A stretch of 64,000 nt of DNA from Xanthomonas vesicatoria ATCC 35937 (GCF_001908725.1 NZ_CP018725.1:868001-932000), one strand, 5' to 3'. Shown: positions 9,222-20,456, counted from the stretch's first letter. Notes: a model not told the origin generated them from the sequence alone. Numbers and translations: made by a program.

Positions 9222-9497
9222 GCGCGCAGTATCGCCACGCAGAGTTGAAGATGACGTGGAAACACCTGCCGGTCGCCGCACGCATCCACAGCGCCTGTCG
9301 CTGCACGACGCATAAGAGACGCCAGAAACCCGTGCAGATATTCGCATCGCATAGCGCCAAAGCAGCTGACAACCGACCCAGCGAAATTGCAGGCATTCGT
9401 AAATGCACAGCGAATAGAATCGAAGAGAGGTAGTGGGGGTATTGTGGTCATCAGTAGCGCGAAGGAATAACCCACTTGCGCTGCGAGACTGAAGAAA

Positions 9498-9573
9498 TGG
9501 TGGCCGAGGACGGAATCGAACCGCCGACACGGGGATTTTCAATCCCCTGCTCTACCAACTGAGCTACTCGGCC
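9498..9573 (-). tRNA. tRNA-Phe (GAA)
   Basis: A complete 76-nt cloverleaf with encoded CCA. The acceptor stem GGCCGAG pairs with CTCGGCC, the D stem is GCTC/GAGC, the anticodon stem GGGGA/TCCCC encloses loop TTGAAAA (anticodon GAA), and the T-arm is GGCGG-TTCGATT-CCGTC. Confidence 0.98.
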
Positions 9574-9752
9574 ACTAACCCAACACTGCTGACAGCGTTG
9601 CGAGGACGCGCATCATAGCGAGCAGGCGCAATTTGGGCAAGCGTTGTGACGCACTTTGTTGCAGCGGTGCGTCGGCCCTGCGTTTCTTGCGTCGGTTCAC
9701 GCCGCGCGGCGGGGATGATGGCCTAGCCTGCGCGCGTCAACCGGAGATCGTC

Positions 9753-10289
9753 ATGCGCCTGCCCCACCTGCTGTTGTCGTTGCTCGCCCTGCTGCCACTG
9801 ACGGCGTTTGCGCAGCAACCGGTGCGTGCGGTGACGCAACTGGACATCTCGCGCTATGCCGGGCAATGGCACGAAATCGCGCACCTGCCGGTCTCGTTCC
9901 AGAAGAAGTGCCGTAGCGACATCACTGCCAGCTACACCTTGCGCGACGATGGCCTGATCGGCGTGCGCAATGGCTGCCGCACTGCCGACGGCAGCCTGAC
10001 CCAGGCCGAGGGCGTGGCGAAACCGGTCGACGGCCACCCCGGGCAGTTGCAGGTGCGCTTTGCGCCCGAATGGTTGAGTTGGTTGCCGCTGGTCTGGGCG
10101 GACTATTGGGTGATCGCACTCGACCCGGACTACCAATGGGCGGTGGTCGGCGAGCCGGATCGCAAGTACCTGTGGATCCTGTCGCGCTCGCCACAGATGC
10201 CGCGTGCGCAGTTCGAGCAGCTCAAGGCGCAGGCCACGCAGATGGGCTACGACCTGTCACCCCTGATCGTGGCAGCCCCGGTGCTTTGA
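9753..10289 (+). CDS. Lipocalin family protein (Blc-like)
   Basis: A 178-aa exported lipocalin. An N-terminal signal peptide (residues 1 to about 21, ending LTAFAQQ) has no lipobox Cys, so it is probably periplasmic rather than a lipoprotein like E. coli Blc. The lipocalin GxW signature is YAGQWHEIAHLP near residue 35, followed by strands with SYTLRDDGLIGVRNGC. Family members bind fatty acids or lysophospholipids and aid envelope maintenance. Two Cys (KKC, NGC) could form a disulfide. The start is ATG 9753, before the signal peptide. Confidence 0.88.
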   Translation: MRLPHLLLSLLALLPLTAFAQQPVRAVTQLDISRYAGQWHEIAHLPVSFQKKCRSDITASYTLRDDGLIGVRNGCRTADGSLTQAEGVAKPVDGHPGQLQVRFAPEWLSWLPLVWADYWVIALDPDYQWAVVGEPDRKYLWILSRSPQMPRAQFEQLKAQATQMGYDLSPLIVAAPVL

Positions 10290-10396
10290 CCTCGAGCCCT
10301 GGCCGACTGGCAGCGCAGCATCGAGGCTGACCGCAAGGCAGCGTCCGTACTGCGTAGTATTCTTGGCGCCGCCTTACACCCGCCAGGACCACTTAC

Positions 10397-10870
10397 ATGC
10401 GTGCCTATCGCCTTCTGATCGTGTCGCTGGCCTGCGGCCTGCTGTTGAGCGCCTGCGGTGGCGCAGTCCGCCGCGTATCCGAGCCTGCCGCCAGCATCCA
10501 GCAGCTCACCGTGCGTGCCGACGGCTCCTGGTCGGTGGACCTGCGCCTGCAGAACTACAGCAGCATCCCGATGCAGTTCGAGCGTGTGGCGCTGGACATT
10601 TCTGCCGGCGAACAGGTCGCCGGCAAGCTCGACCAGACGGTGGGAATATCGATCGGGCCGGAGACTGCAGACGTGGTGACCCTCACCCTGCGGCCCACCT
10701 CGCTAGGCCGCATCACCGTGGCCGATGTGCTGGCCGGCGGCCGCTCGCTGCCCTACACCCTCAAGGGCACGGTATGGGCCACCCCGCAGGACAAGAAACA
10801 ACGCGAGTTCGCGGTGGAATCGCGCAACACGCTCAGCCCGGCCCCCGGCCTCAATGGCGTGCTGCGTTGA
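10397..10870 (+). CDS. LEA type 2 family lipoprotein
   Basis: A 157-aa lipoprotein. The signal peptide ends with lipobox LLSAC, so Cys at about residue 20 would be lipidated. The mature part has the immunoglobulin-like strand pattern of LEA14/WHy proteins (LRLQNYSSIPMQFERVALDI, then TLRPTSLG). Plant LEA14 relatives act in stress; the bacterial role is not established. It lies 38 bp upstream of the acyl-CoA dehydrogenase gene and may share its transcript. Confidence 0.8.
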   Translation: MRAYRLLIVSLACGLLLSACGGAVRRVSEPAASIQQLTVRADGSWSVDLRLQNYSSIPMQFERVALDISAGEQVAGKLDQTVGISIGPETADVVTLTLRPTSLGRITVADVLAGGRSLPYTLKGTVWATPQDKKQREFAVESRNTLSPAPGLNGVLR

Positions 10871-10908
10871 CGCGCACGCCTCCCGCACCGCCTTTGTAAG
10901 GATCTTGC

Positions 10909-12702
<1,794 letters not shown>

Positions 12703-12731
12703 GCGACACATCGCACAGCGGCGGTCCGTCG

Positions 12732-12775
12732 CCGTTGTAGGAGCGGACCTGGCCGCGACAAGGCGGCCTTGATCG
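12732..12775 (+). repeat. REP-like repeat, copy 1
   Basis: The sequence GTTGTAGGAGCGGACCTGG continues with GCCGCGA and AGGCGG. It is repeated almost exactly 99 bp downstream. The GTAG head followed by a GC-rich palindrome is the pattern of xanthomonad REP elements mobilised by RAYT transposases. Confidence 0.7.
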
Positions 12776-12830
12776 ACAAGGCATCGTGCCCCGGTGCGCT
12801 CCCATGGCGAGACATGGGAGATTTTGCTGC

Positions 12831-12875
12831 TGTTGTAGGAGCGGACCTGGCCGCGAAGAGGCGGTATCGATCTGC
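12831..12875 (+). repeat. REP-like repeat, copy 2
   Basis: The same GTAGGAGCGGACCTGG head, with only one or two differences over about 33 bases from copy 1. The two are direct repeats, as in a BIME-type pair. The rest of the 12703-13066 spacer shows no gene; TATAAG at about 13050 could be part of the HNH gene promoter. Confidence 0.7.
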
Positions 12876-13066
12876 AAGGCGTCGCGCCCAGGTGTGCCCC
12901 TACGATTCACCAAAACCATCAACGCGCCCGAAGATTGATTCCGCAGCACGGGCGCATCGCGGCCAAGCCGGTCCTTGCTGGCCGACCCTTTGGTTGCAAG
13001 ACACGCGCCAACGCCGTTCGCTGCGATACACAAACTGTCAACGATCGGGTATAAGCTGTTTTCCCG

Positions 13067-13723
13067 ATGGAGACAGACACGCACGTTCGTGATGTGATCG
13101 TCCCCGGAGGCATCTCTGCCCCGGTCGCGGGCGGCGCTGTCGCCGCAATCCAGCAACTTCCCACCTTGCGCCTGCTTTCCCTCGATGCGCACGGCCGCGT
13201 ACTGGACTGGATCAACTGGCAAGATGCGGCCTGCCTGTATGCGCGCGGCGCGGTGTCCTGGACGCTGGGCGAGCCCTGCATGCAGATCCACGGCGGCATT
13301 TCGCGGCTCACCGGTGAGCGCAGCACGCTGGAGCTGCACCCCATCATCGCCGCGCGTGGCCACGCCCGTTCGCGTGCGCTGGACCCCACCCCGACCTTGA
13401 GCAACACCGCATTGTTCGCACGCGATGCGCAGCTTTGCATGTATTGCGGCCAGCACTTCAGCCGCCCGCACCTGACCCGCGATCACGTCATGCCGGTGTC
13501 CAAGGGCGGGCGCGACAGCTGGGAGAACGTGGTCACCGCCTGCTTCCAGTGCAACTCGCGCAAGGCCAACCGCACGCCGCAGCAGGCGCACATGCCACTG
13601 CTGGCGGTACCGTACCGGCCGAGCTGGATCGAGCATCTGATCCTGTCTAACCGCAACATCCTGTCCGATCAGATGGCCTTCCTGCGCGCGCAACTGCCCA
13701 AGCGTTCGAAGCTGTCGTTGTAA
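13067..13723 (+). CDS. HNH endonuclease family protein
   Basis: A 218-aa protein with a C-terminal HNH nuclease fold: zinc Cys pair Cys124/Cys127 (CMYCGQ), catalytic DH at 139-140 (RDHVMPVSKGG), Asn154 (WENVV) and second Cys pair Cys159/Cys162 (ACFQCNSRK). This is the McrA/5-methylcytosine-nuclease-like subgroup commonly found as a single chromosomal gene in proteobacteria, where its role is not settled. No methylase or toxin-immunity partner is next to it. The N-terminal 110 residues are not recognised. Confidence 0.88.
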   Translation: METDTHVRDVIVPGGISAPVAGGAVAAIQQLPTLRLLSLDAHGRVLDWINWQDAACLYARGAVSWTLGEPCMQIHGGISRLTGERSTLELHPIIAARGHARSRALDPTPTLSNTALFARDAQLCMYCGQHFSRPHLTRDHVMPVSKGGRDSWENVVTACFQCNSRKANRTPQQAHMPLLAVPYRPSWIEHLILSNRNILSDQMAFLRAQLPKRSKLSL

Positions 13724-14207
13724 GCCTGGGTGGGTGCAGACGACTGCGATGACGCACTGAACGACGCCAACACGGCTCGCGACAACGGCCGCTGCAACTG
13801 ATGGCTGATCCGGCAAGCGCTCACCTCGTTTCGACAGTCGTCATCGATCAAGGGCTTGCCTGACTCGGCGTGCTTGCGTTCGACGCTGCTGTGCCATCGC
13901 CAGCGACGCCACAGGCAGAAGACGCCGCGTTGACCGACAGCACGCGCATGTGCCGGCCCACCTACGTAGCGCCTAACACACGACCAGCAGCACCCACGGC
14001 CACCACGCTGCGCCGCCTGCACGCTGCAGTAGATGCCACGACGCACCGCCCTCGGGGTGCGGCAGATTGCCGCAGGCTCCAGCAACGCCCGCACACGCCA
14101 GCAACAACGGCACACTCGACCATCACCACCCGCTGACAGCTGAACCGGTTTGCTTGCCGGGCCTTCGCATGGGGAGGACAATATGGCTTCAGAACATTGA
14201 CACGATG
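13724..14207. other. dxs upstream region with a 5-codon ORF
   Basis: About 480 bp without a convincing gene. At 14183-14200 a short ORF (MASEH, then TGA) is preceded by an excellent ribosome-binding site GGGGAGGACAAT, while the dxs start itself has a poor one. Its stop lies 4 nt before the dxs ATGATG. Longer open frames on both strands lack protein-like composition. Confidence 0.45.
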
Positions 14208-16124
14208 ATGATCGACTCCACCCGCTACCCGCGCCTGTCCCGCATCCAGACTCCCGACGACCTGCGCAGCTTCGACGAAGCCGAGCTTGCGGCGATCGCC
14301 GATGAGCTGCGTGCCTATCTCATCGAATCGGTCGGCAAGAGCGGCGGGCACTTCGCGGCCGGCCTGGGCGTGATCGAACTCACCGTCGCCCTGCACTATC
14401 TGTATCAGACTCCGGTCGATCAGCTGGTATGGGACGTTGGCCATCAGACCTACCCGCACAAGATCCTGACCGGGCGGCGCGACCAGATCCACACCGTCAA
14501 GCAGAAGGACGGCGTTGCGCCGTTTCCCAAGCGCGAAGAGAGCGTCTACGACACCTTCGGCGTGGGCCATTCGTCCACCTCGATCTCTGCAGCGCTCGGC
14601 ATGGCGATTGCCGCGCAGCGCAATGGCGACGACCGCAAGGTCGTGGCTGTGATTGGCGATGGCGCGATGACGGCCGGCATGGTCTACGAGGCGCTCAACC
14701 ACGCCGGTGGCATGGACCCGGAACCGAACCTGCTGGTGATCCTCAACGACAACCGCATGTCGATCTCCGAAGCGGTGGGCGGGCTGACCAAGATGCTGGG
14801 TCGCGCCAGCGGCAGCCGCACGCTCAACGCCATCCGCGAAGGCGGCAAGAAGATCCTCGGCGACAAGAAAAACAACCCCACGGCCCGCTTCGTACGGCGC
14901 TGGGAAGAACACTGGAAAGGCATGTTCGTGCCCTCCACGCTGTTCGAGGAAATGGGTTTCCATTACACCGGCCCCATCGATGGCCACGACCTGCCCGGCC
15001 TGGTCGGCGCGCTCAAGACGCTGAAGACCCTCAAGGGTCCGCAGCTGCTGCACGTGATCACCACCAAGGGCAAGGGCTACGAGCTGGCCGAAGGCGACCA
15101 GATCGGCTATCACGCGGTCGGCCCGTTTGACCCCAGCAAGGGGCTGGTGGCCAAGACCGGCGCCAGGAAGCCGACCTATACCGACGTCTTCAGCGACTGG
15201 GTCTGCGACATGGCTGCCGCCGAGCCCAAGTTGCTGGTGATCACCCCGGCGATGCGCGAAGGCTCGGGGCTGGTGCGTTTCAGCAAGGAATACCCGCAGC
15301 GCTACTTCGATGTAGCCATTGCCGAGCAGCATGCGGTGACGCTGGCCGCCGGCATGGCGACCCAGGGTGCCAAGCCGGTGGTGGCGATCTATTCCACCTT
15401 CCTGCAACGCGGTTACGACCAGCTGGTGCATGACGTGGCGGTGCAGAAACTGGACGTGCTGTTCGCGATCGACCGCGGCGGCGTGGTCGGCCCCGATGGC
15501 GCCACCCATGCCGGAAATCTCGATCTGAGCTTCCTGCGCTGCGTACCGCACATGGTGGTGATGGCGCCGGCGGACGAAGCCGAATGCCGCCAGATGTTGA
15601 GCACCGGCGTGCGTTACGAAGGCCCGGCGGCAGTGCGCTACCCGCGCGGCACCGGCCCCGGCGTGGCGCTCGACGCAGCGCTGACCACCCTGCCGATCGG
15701 CAAGGCGCAGCTGCGACACAGCGGTACCCGCCTGGCGTTGCTGGGCTTTGGCGTTACCGTGGAAGCAGCAGAAGCGGTCGGCCGCGAGCTGGGGCTGACT
15801 GTGGTCAACATGCGCTTTGTCAAACCGCTCGACAAGGCGATGCTGCTGGACCTGGCCAAGACCCACGACGGCTTCGTGACCATCGAAGACAATGTCGTCG
15901 CTGGCGGCGCCGGCTCGGGCGTGGCCGAATTGCTCAATGCCGAAGCCATCACCATGCCCATGCTGCACCTGGGCCTGCCGGACAGCTTCCAGCACCACGC
16001 CAGCCGCGAAGATCTGCTGGCCGAAGCCGGCATCGACCAGGCCGGCATCCGTGCCGCCGTGCTCAAGCGTTGGCCGCAGCTGATGGCCGGCACCACCGCA
16101 CCGCGTAACGCCGCTGCGGGTTAA
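14208..16124 (+). CDS. dxs: 1-deoxy-D-xylulose-5-phosphate synthase
   Basis: First enzyme of the MEP isoprenoid pathway: thiamine diphosphate-dependent condensation of pyruvate with glyceraldehyde-3-phosphate, also feeding thiamine and pyridoxal synthesis. The 638-aa product has GHSSTSIS, the ThDP/Mg motif GDGAMTAGM...NDNRMS, and the C-terminal transketolase region with [13 protein letters not shown]. The start [10 protein letters not shown] at ATG 14208 gives the length known for Xanthomonas Dxs; ATG 14205 is also possible. Isoprenoid output supports undecaprenyl carrier supply for the nearby gum system, though that linkage is only inference from position. Confidence 0.96.
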   Translation: MIDSTRYPRLSRIQTPDDLRSFDEAELAAIADELRAYLIESVGKSGGHFAAGLGVIELTVALHYLYQTPVDQLVWDVGHQTYPHKILTGRRDQIHTVKQKDGVAPFPKREESVYDTFGVGHSSTSISAALGMAIAAQRNGDDRKVVAVIGDGAMTAGMVYEALNHAGGMDPEPNLLVILNDNRMSISEAVGGLTKMLGRASGSRTLNAIREGGKKILGDKKNNPTARFVRRWEEHWKGMFVPSTLFEEMGFHYTGPIDGHDLPGLVGALKTLKTLKGPQLLHVITTKGKGYELAEGDQIGYHAVGPFDPSKGLVAKTGARKPTYTDVFSDWVCDMAAAEPKLLVITPAMREGSGLVRFSKEYPQRYFDVAIAEQHAVTLAAGMATQGAKPVVAIYSTFLQRGYDQLVHDVAVQKLDVLFAIDRGGVVGPDGATHAGNLDLSFLRCVPHMVVMAPADEAECRQMLSTGVRYEGPAAVRYPRGTGPGVALDAALTTLPIGKAQLRHSGTRLALLGFGVTVEAAEAVGRELGLTVVNMRFVKPLDKAMLLDLAKTHDGFVTIEDNVVAGGAGSGVAELLNAEAITMPMLHLGLPDSFQHHASREDLLAEAGIDQAGIRAAVLKRWPQLMAGTTAPRNAAAG

Positions 16125-16136
16125 GCGCGTTGCCAT

Positions 16137-16164
16137 CCACGCGACCGGTTCGTCGGTCGCGTGG
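16137..16164 (+). terminator. Stem-loop just after dxs
   Basis: A perfect 11-bp stem (CCACGCGACCG / CGGTCGCGTGG) with a 6-nt loop starts 13 bp after the dxs stop. No U-tract follows, so it is either a terminator of the T-less type or an mRNA 3'-end stabiliser. Confidence 0.55.
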
Positions 16165-16268
16165 ACCCGTAGGTATCTGCGATTCCAGGACACGTTGTGT
16201 GCGACGTGCTCGCGCTGAGTCCCTATTCGACTAGCGCCTTGCTCGGTGCGTCTGAGTCGTCACGCAAA

Positions 16269-16292
16269 TGCGCGCGATTAGATCCGCGCGCA
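16269..16292. terminator. GC-rich hairpin between convergent genes
   Basis: TGCGCGCG and CGCGCGCA form a perfect 8-bp stem around loop ATTAGATC, between dxs and the convergent glycosyltransferase gene. It could serve transcripts from either side. The remaining 16125-16495 sequence holds no gene I can support. Confidence 0.4.
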
Positions 16293-16495
16293 ATATGGCC
16301 TGCATGCGATGAAGATCGATGACTCGCCAACACAGCGATGCGCGCGTCGTGTCAGAAGACGCCCGCAGCCCTTGAGCAACCGGGTCAGAGGCATCCGCAG
16401 CGCCAACACCGAGCGTAGGTATTGCAGGAAGAATCGGCTTGATCAGTCGCTGCGCCAATGCGCATTGCATCTGCAAGAGCAACGCACGCCACGCA

Positions 16496-17773
16496 TCACA
16501 TCTGGGCTGCCAGGGCGTCGGTGCTCGGCACGGTCCCGGTCTGCGCGAAGGCCTCCACCAGCCCCACGACGCGCGCCTGCACAGCGATCTGCTGCAACTC
16601 TGCCTGCAGACGCAGTACATCCGACGATGGTCCCGGCGCCCTCAGCGCCTCGCCCAGCACGTCGGGCAACGCACTCAGCTCACGCAGCCAGGTTGCGGCA
16701 CCTGCGGCGTGCAGCCGTGCCGCATGGTCGAACTGGTCGTAATCCAGCGGATACACGATCGACGGCAATCCTGCGGCCAGGCAGGCATACAGAATGCCGG
16801 CACCGCCGTGATGCACGACCAGGGCGTAGCGATGCAGGTGCTGCGCGTAATCCAAATACGGCAGACGCCGATAATTGCCCTGCCCTGGCTGATGTGGCGC
16901 GGTCGTATCGCCATCGCTGAAATGAAAGATCACCTCGGGAAATTGCGGCGCCAGCGCGCGCAGCACGCCATTCATGCGCTGCTTGACCCACTGCAGATGC
17001 GTGCCCAGCGTGACCAGCACATGCCGATGGCCGGGCACGAAGTCGGGTGGCGCCACCGTGGACGGCGGCGTACACAACTGCGGCCCGACGAAGCGCACCG
17101 CCGCCGGCCAGCGCTGCGCGAATTCAAACGACGGCAGTCCCAAGGCCAGGATGCACTGCGGCGAATACACCGCCTCGCTGCGATCGCTGCGGTATAGCGC
17201 CGGCAAGCCGCAGGCGTGCATCTGGCGCCGATAGCAGGCATGCAAGGTGCGCTTGAATCCGCGTGTGAGCCGGCGCGCCAGCGCATGCCAGGCACGCTGG
17301 CGCAGGGTGGTTGCAGGCAACAACCCACCGAAGTAGGCAGGCGGGCCGTCCGGGGTTTCGATCACGCAGGGCGACGGCATGCTGGTCCACCACGCAATCC
17401 CCATGCCCTGCGCCGTCAGGCCGGCGCTGGGCAGGGTGAAATCCACGATCACCAGATCCGGCCGTCGTTCGCTCCAGCGCGCCTGCAATGCGGTGCCCAC
17501 GCGTGCCATCAGGCCAAGCGCGTCATGCAGCTGTCGACGTAGACGCAACGGGTGATGACCTACGGCGTGCGGTGGGTTGGCGATCTGCATCAAGATGCGA
17601 TCGGCCTGCACGTCCAGCACGCTCGCCGCGTGCAACCCGCAGGCAGCGATACGCGCCTGCGCCGCCGGGGTGCTGATGACATGGACGTCATGCCGGGCCG
17701 CGAGCTGACGCGCAATGGCCAGGATCGGATGCAGATGGCCGCTGTACGGTGGGGCGATCAGGTCAATCCGCAT
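16496..17773 (-). CDS. Glycosyltransferase family 1/28 (UGT-like)
   Basis: A 425-aa GT-B fold enzyme. The N-terminus (RIDLIAPPYSGHLHPILAIA) matches the acceptor-domain start of macrolide/zeaxanthin-type UDP-glycosyltransferases. The C-terminal donor motif is HHGGAGILYACLAAGLPS, followed by DYDQFDHAARL, as in that family. It should transfer a hexose from an NDP-sugar to a small hydrophobic acceptor. It is the last gene of the coupled run starting at gumO: its start overlaps the upstream gene by 11 bp (ATG 17773; ATG 17779 is also possible). The acceptor is unknown. Confidence 0.85.
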   Translation of the reverse strand: MRIDLIAPPYSGHLHPILAIARQLAARHDVHVISTPAAQARIAACGLHAASVLDVQADRILMQIANPPHAVGHHPLRLRRQLHDALGLMARVGTALQARWSERRPDLVIVDFTLPSAGLTAQGMGIAWWTSMPSPCVIETPDGPPAYFGGLLPATTLRQRAWHALARRLTRGFKRTLHACYRRQMHACGLPALYRSDRSEAVYSPQCILALGLPSFEFAQRWPAAVRFVGPQLCTPPSTVAPPDFVPGHRHVLVTLGTHLQWVKQRMNGVLRALAPQFPEVIFHFSDGDTTAPHQPGQGNYRRLPYLDYAQHLHRYALVVHHGGAGILYACLAAGLPSIVYPLDYDQFDHAARLHAAGAATWLRELSALPDVLGEALRAPGPSSDVLRLQAELQQIAVQARVVGLVEAFAQTGTVPSTDALAAQM

Positions 17774-18362
17774 CCGCATGGCTCCGCAGGGTTTGTTCGA
17801 CCTCGGCCACAAAGGCCTGGCAGCTTGCCAGCACCGCTGCATCGCGCAGGTAGTCCATATGACCGCAGGCGGGCGTCAGCTCAGCTGCAGCGTCGAACAG
17901 CGCGCGCGAAATCCAGTCGCCCTGCCCTTGCACCACCCGCAAGCGACTGAATGTCGCCGGCGCGCGACAGACCGGGCCGTACGCAAACACGGCCAACCGC
18001 GCACGTAGCGCCTGCGGCAACTGCAGTGCCGTCAGCACCTGCAGACCGCAACTGCCGGCCAGCAACACCGTCATCGGCGCCTGCTGCAGCAATGCACCGA
18101 CCCGCGCGCGATCGGCCTCTGCAACGCGACCGGCACGCGCCTGCAGATACTGGCGCGCGTTGGACAGGCTCGCGCGCCACAGCGGTATGCGCCGGTGCGG
18201 AGCACTGACAAGCCAGTACGGATAATTGCAGGTCAACAGCCGTCGGCCCGGGCCTTGCAGCATGTGCAGAAATGCCAGTTGCTCCGCACTCAGGGCGCAG
18301 CGCGCCGGGTCGCTTTGCCCGGTCAGGAACGCGATCTGCAGCGGCGCGGCGTCACTGCGCAC
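17763..18362 (-). CDS. Small alpha/beta-hydrolase-like protein, unassigned
   Basis: A 199-aa protein starting at GTG 18362, which overlaps the upstream gene's end. It looks like an unrecognised protein, but the order of motifs fits a compact alpha/beta hydrolase: nucleophile elbow small-x-Ser-x-small AGSCG (Ser104) after a hydrophobic strand TVLLAG, then Asp149 in GQGDWI, then His168 in GHMDYL. The spacing is typical of the fold. Thioesterase, lipase or OleB-like lactone cleavage are possible reactions. It has no signal peptide and is coupled to flanking glycosyltransferase genes. Confidence 0.65.
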   Translation of the reverse strand: MRSDAAPLQIAFLTGQSDPARCALSAEQLAFLHMLQGPGRRLLTCNYPYWLVSAPHRRIPLWRASLSNARQYLQARAGRVAEADRARVGALLQQAPMTVLLAGSCGLQVLTALQLPQALRARLAVFAYGPVCRAPATFSRLRVVQGQGDWISRALFDAAAELTPACGHMDYLRDAAVLASCQAFVAEVEQTLRSHADAD

Positions 18363-19506
18363 GGAAGCAGCCGTTCGACAAGACCCGGTACCGGCGGGTG
18401 CGCCAGCGGATGGTGCGCACCATTGTGGCATGCAGCAGATGCAGCGGTTGCAGACACTCGGCGCAGAGCGACCACAGCGGGCGATGGCGCAGCGCACCGG
18501 TCACGCGCCATTGCACGGCACACAGCAGCGAAGCACGCACCACCACCGTGGTAACGAGGCCTGCCAGCACCGGCCACGAAGGCCAGAGGCAGGTGCCGAT
18601 CAACACGGCAACCAGCATAAGCGGCGGCAAGCCTTGCAAGAGACCGATGGCGCTGCGTGTGCGTACACGTTGTCGCCGAAGCAGGATCAAGGCGAACAAC
18701 ATCCAGCGATGCATCTGCCGCGTGTAGCTGCCCAGATCCGGCATTGCGGTGCGCATCGCCACCGGCGCAGTGGATTGCCACAGGCGCCCGCCGCGTTCGC
18801 GGACCAGCGTGGCAACCGCCAGATCGTCGGTCAGTTGTTCCAGCAACCCAGCAAAGCCGCCCCACGCACGCAGTTGCGCGGTGCGCACGGCGTAGCACAT
18901 GCCATTGATGGTCAACGGCGCCGCAAACGGCAGCCAGCCGAGATAGGTGAGCGCCGCATTGTTGTTGACGAACTGCGACAACAGGCGGCCCGCCAGCGTG
19001 TCGCTGTCGCAGTAGTACGGCAATGCGGTCACGACGTCGGCGTGGTTCATATCCTGCAGCAGCTGCAACAACGCCGGTTCACTCAGCTGCGCATCGTCGT
19101 CCAGGATCAGACAGATCGGCGCCTGCACCTGGGCAAGGGCGTACTCGAGTTTCCACGCCTTGGGATTGATGTTGGGCGGCGCCGCAGGCACCAGCATCCG
19201 TGTGATTCGCATCTGTGGATGCTGTATGGCCAGCGCGTCTGCGACCGCGTTCCCCGCTGCGTCGTCCGCGTCCAGCAGCCACCAGAACTGCGCATGCGGC
19301 AACGCCTGCAGATTGGCCGCCAGCACGCTATGCAAATGCGCGTCACCGCCAAGAATCGGCTGCAGGATCGCCACCTCTGCCTGGGTACCGGCAAAACCGC
19401 GTGCAGGCCGTGCATGCGCGTTGCGCATGACCCACAGCACCGCAGCCGTCTTGAACAGCAGCAGGCTCAGGTACAGCGCCGCCAAGGCGAGCACGGCTAC
19501 ATCCAC
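18352..19506 (-). CDS. GT21-like glycosyltransferase (ceramide glucosyltransferase/HpnI type)
   Basis: About 384 aa. An N-terminal membrane helix (residues 3-26) is followed by a family 2-type catalytic domain: VAILQPILGG, substrate motif NPKAWKLEYAL, metal motif LDDDAQ (about 135-140), a later Asp in LTDDLAVA, and QMHRW as the (Q/R)xxRW motif. This D1,D2,D3,(Q/R)xxRW set defines GT21 and related enzymes that add sugar to a lipid at the membrane. Hydrophobic helices follow at the C-terminus. The start is uncertain: GTG 19506 overlaps the epimerase stop; TTG 19521 and GTG 19494 are alternatives. Confidence 0.8.
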   Translation of the reverse strand: MDVAVLALAALYLSLLLFKTAAVLWVMRNAHARPARGFAGTQAEVAILQPILGGDAHLHSVLAANLQALPHAQFWWLLDADDAAGNAVADALAIQHPQMRITRMLVPAAPPNINPKAWKLEYALAQVQAPICLILDDDAQLSEPALLQLLQDMNHADVVTALPYYCDSDTLAGRLLSQFVNNNAALTYLGWLPFAAPLTINGMCYAVRTAQLRAWGGFAGLLEQLTDDLAVATLVRERGGRLWQSTAPVAMRTAMPDLGSYTRQMHRWMLFALILLRRQRVRTRSAIGLLQGLPPLMLVAVLIGTCLWPSWPVLAGLVTTVVVRASLLCAVQWRVTGALRHRPLWSLCAECLQPLHLLHATMVRTIRWRTRRYRVLSNGCFRAQ

Positions 19507-20456
19507 TGCGCCGCCTGCCAACGCACGAAGGCCTCGATGCCCTCTTCCACGCCCACGCTGGGAGCCCCCAGATCGGCAAGCATGCGTTGCGGATTGAAGG
19601 TCTTGGAATAGGCAAACGCACCGACGCCGAACCGCGTGATCGGCGGCTCGCTGCGCAAGCGCAGCACGCGATACAAACCCTCCACCATGCTGGCCATGCG
19701 CAGCGCCGTGCCGATGCGCACTTCGCGGTGCGGTAACGGCAGCTGCAGGCGCGCCAGCACATCCAGCACCGTTTGCTGCAGATCCACAGGCTGCGCGTTG
19801 GTGAGGTTGTAGGCGCGTTGCAGTTGCGGTGCCGTGGCCGCGCGGTAGAGGTAGTCGCAGAGCGTGTCGATATAGATCAGATCGCCGATCACCGGCTGGG
19901 TCTGGCCCACAAAACGCGGCAATGCACCCTTGCGCGCAGCGGCGATCACGCGCGGGAACAACACCGTGTCGCCCGGCCCGAACACCGCGCGCGGGCGCAG
20001 TACCGATGCCTGCCCCGGATAGCGCTCCAGCAAGGTTTCGCCGAGGTATTTGGTGCGTGCGTACGTGTTGACGAAGTCCGGGCCGATGGGGCTGCCTTCG
20101 TCCAGATCATATTGATGCGCCTCCCGGTAGAACACCGAGCTGGAGGACACATACAGCAAGCGCGGGCAGCCGTTGCGCAGGCAAAAATCGATGACATTGG
20201 CGGTGGCCTGCACGTTGTGCAGGTGGAACTGCGCGCGGCTCCCCCAAGGGGATGCCAGGGCCGCCGCGTGGATGACCACATCCGGCCGCCAGTCCAGCGA
20301 GAACGGTTGGCTCAGATCGATGCGGTGATAGTTGGGTAGCTCGCTGGCACGCCGCCCGATACCGTGAATCTCCACGCCGGGCTGCCCCTGGAAACGGCGC
20401 AGGAACGCGCCGCCCACAAAACCGGATGCGCCGGTCACGAGAATGCGCAGGCTCAT
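19497..20456 (-). CDS. NAD(P)-dependent SDR/epimerase, 3-beta-HSD type
   Basis: A 319-aa extended short-chain dehydrogenase. The Rossmann motif is TGASGFVGG (8-16), and the catalytic pair is Tyr132/Lys136 in TYARTK, with VSSSSVF supplying the Ser. The family includes nucleotide-sugar epimerases and 3-beta-hydroxysteroid/OleD-type reductases that act on beta-keto lipids; the latter would fit the KAS III gene upstream. ATG 20456 overlaps the gumP stop as ATGA, so translation is coupled. The substrate is inferred only from context. Confidence 0.85.
   Translation of the reverse strand: MSLRILVTGASGFVGGAFLRRFQGQPGVEIHGIGRRASELPNYHRIDLSQPFSLDWRPDVVIHAAALASPWGSRAQFHLHNVQATANVIDFCLRNGCPRLLYVSSSSVFYREAHQYDLDEGSPIGPDFVNTYARTKYLGETLLERYPGQASVLRPRAVFGPGDTVLFPRVIAAARKGALPRFVGQTQPVIGDLIYIDTLCDYLYRAATAPQLQRAYNLTNAQPVDLQQTVLDVLARLQLPLPHREVRIGTALRMASMVEGLYRVLRLRSEPPITRFGVGAFAYSKTFNPQRMLADLGAPSVGVEEGIEAFVRWQAAQWM

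Noticed and set aside
9222..9542. N-terminal extension of the minus-strand ORF through tRNA-Phe
   Set aside because: The extension reads the tRNA antisense and has no protein-like features; only the part from ATG 9221 is kept.
13669..14181. 170-codon minus-strand ORF between HNH gene and dxs
   Set aside because: Cys/Arg-rich with no domain, no ribosome-binding site, and overlapping the HNH end.
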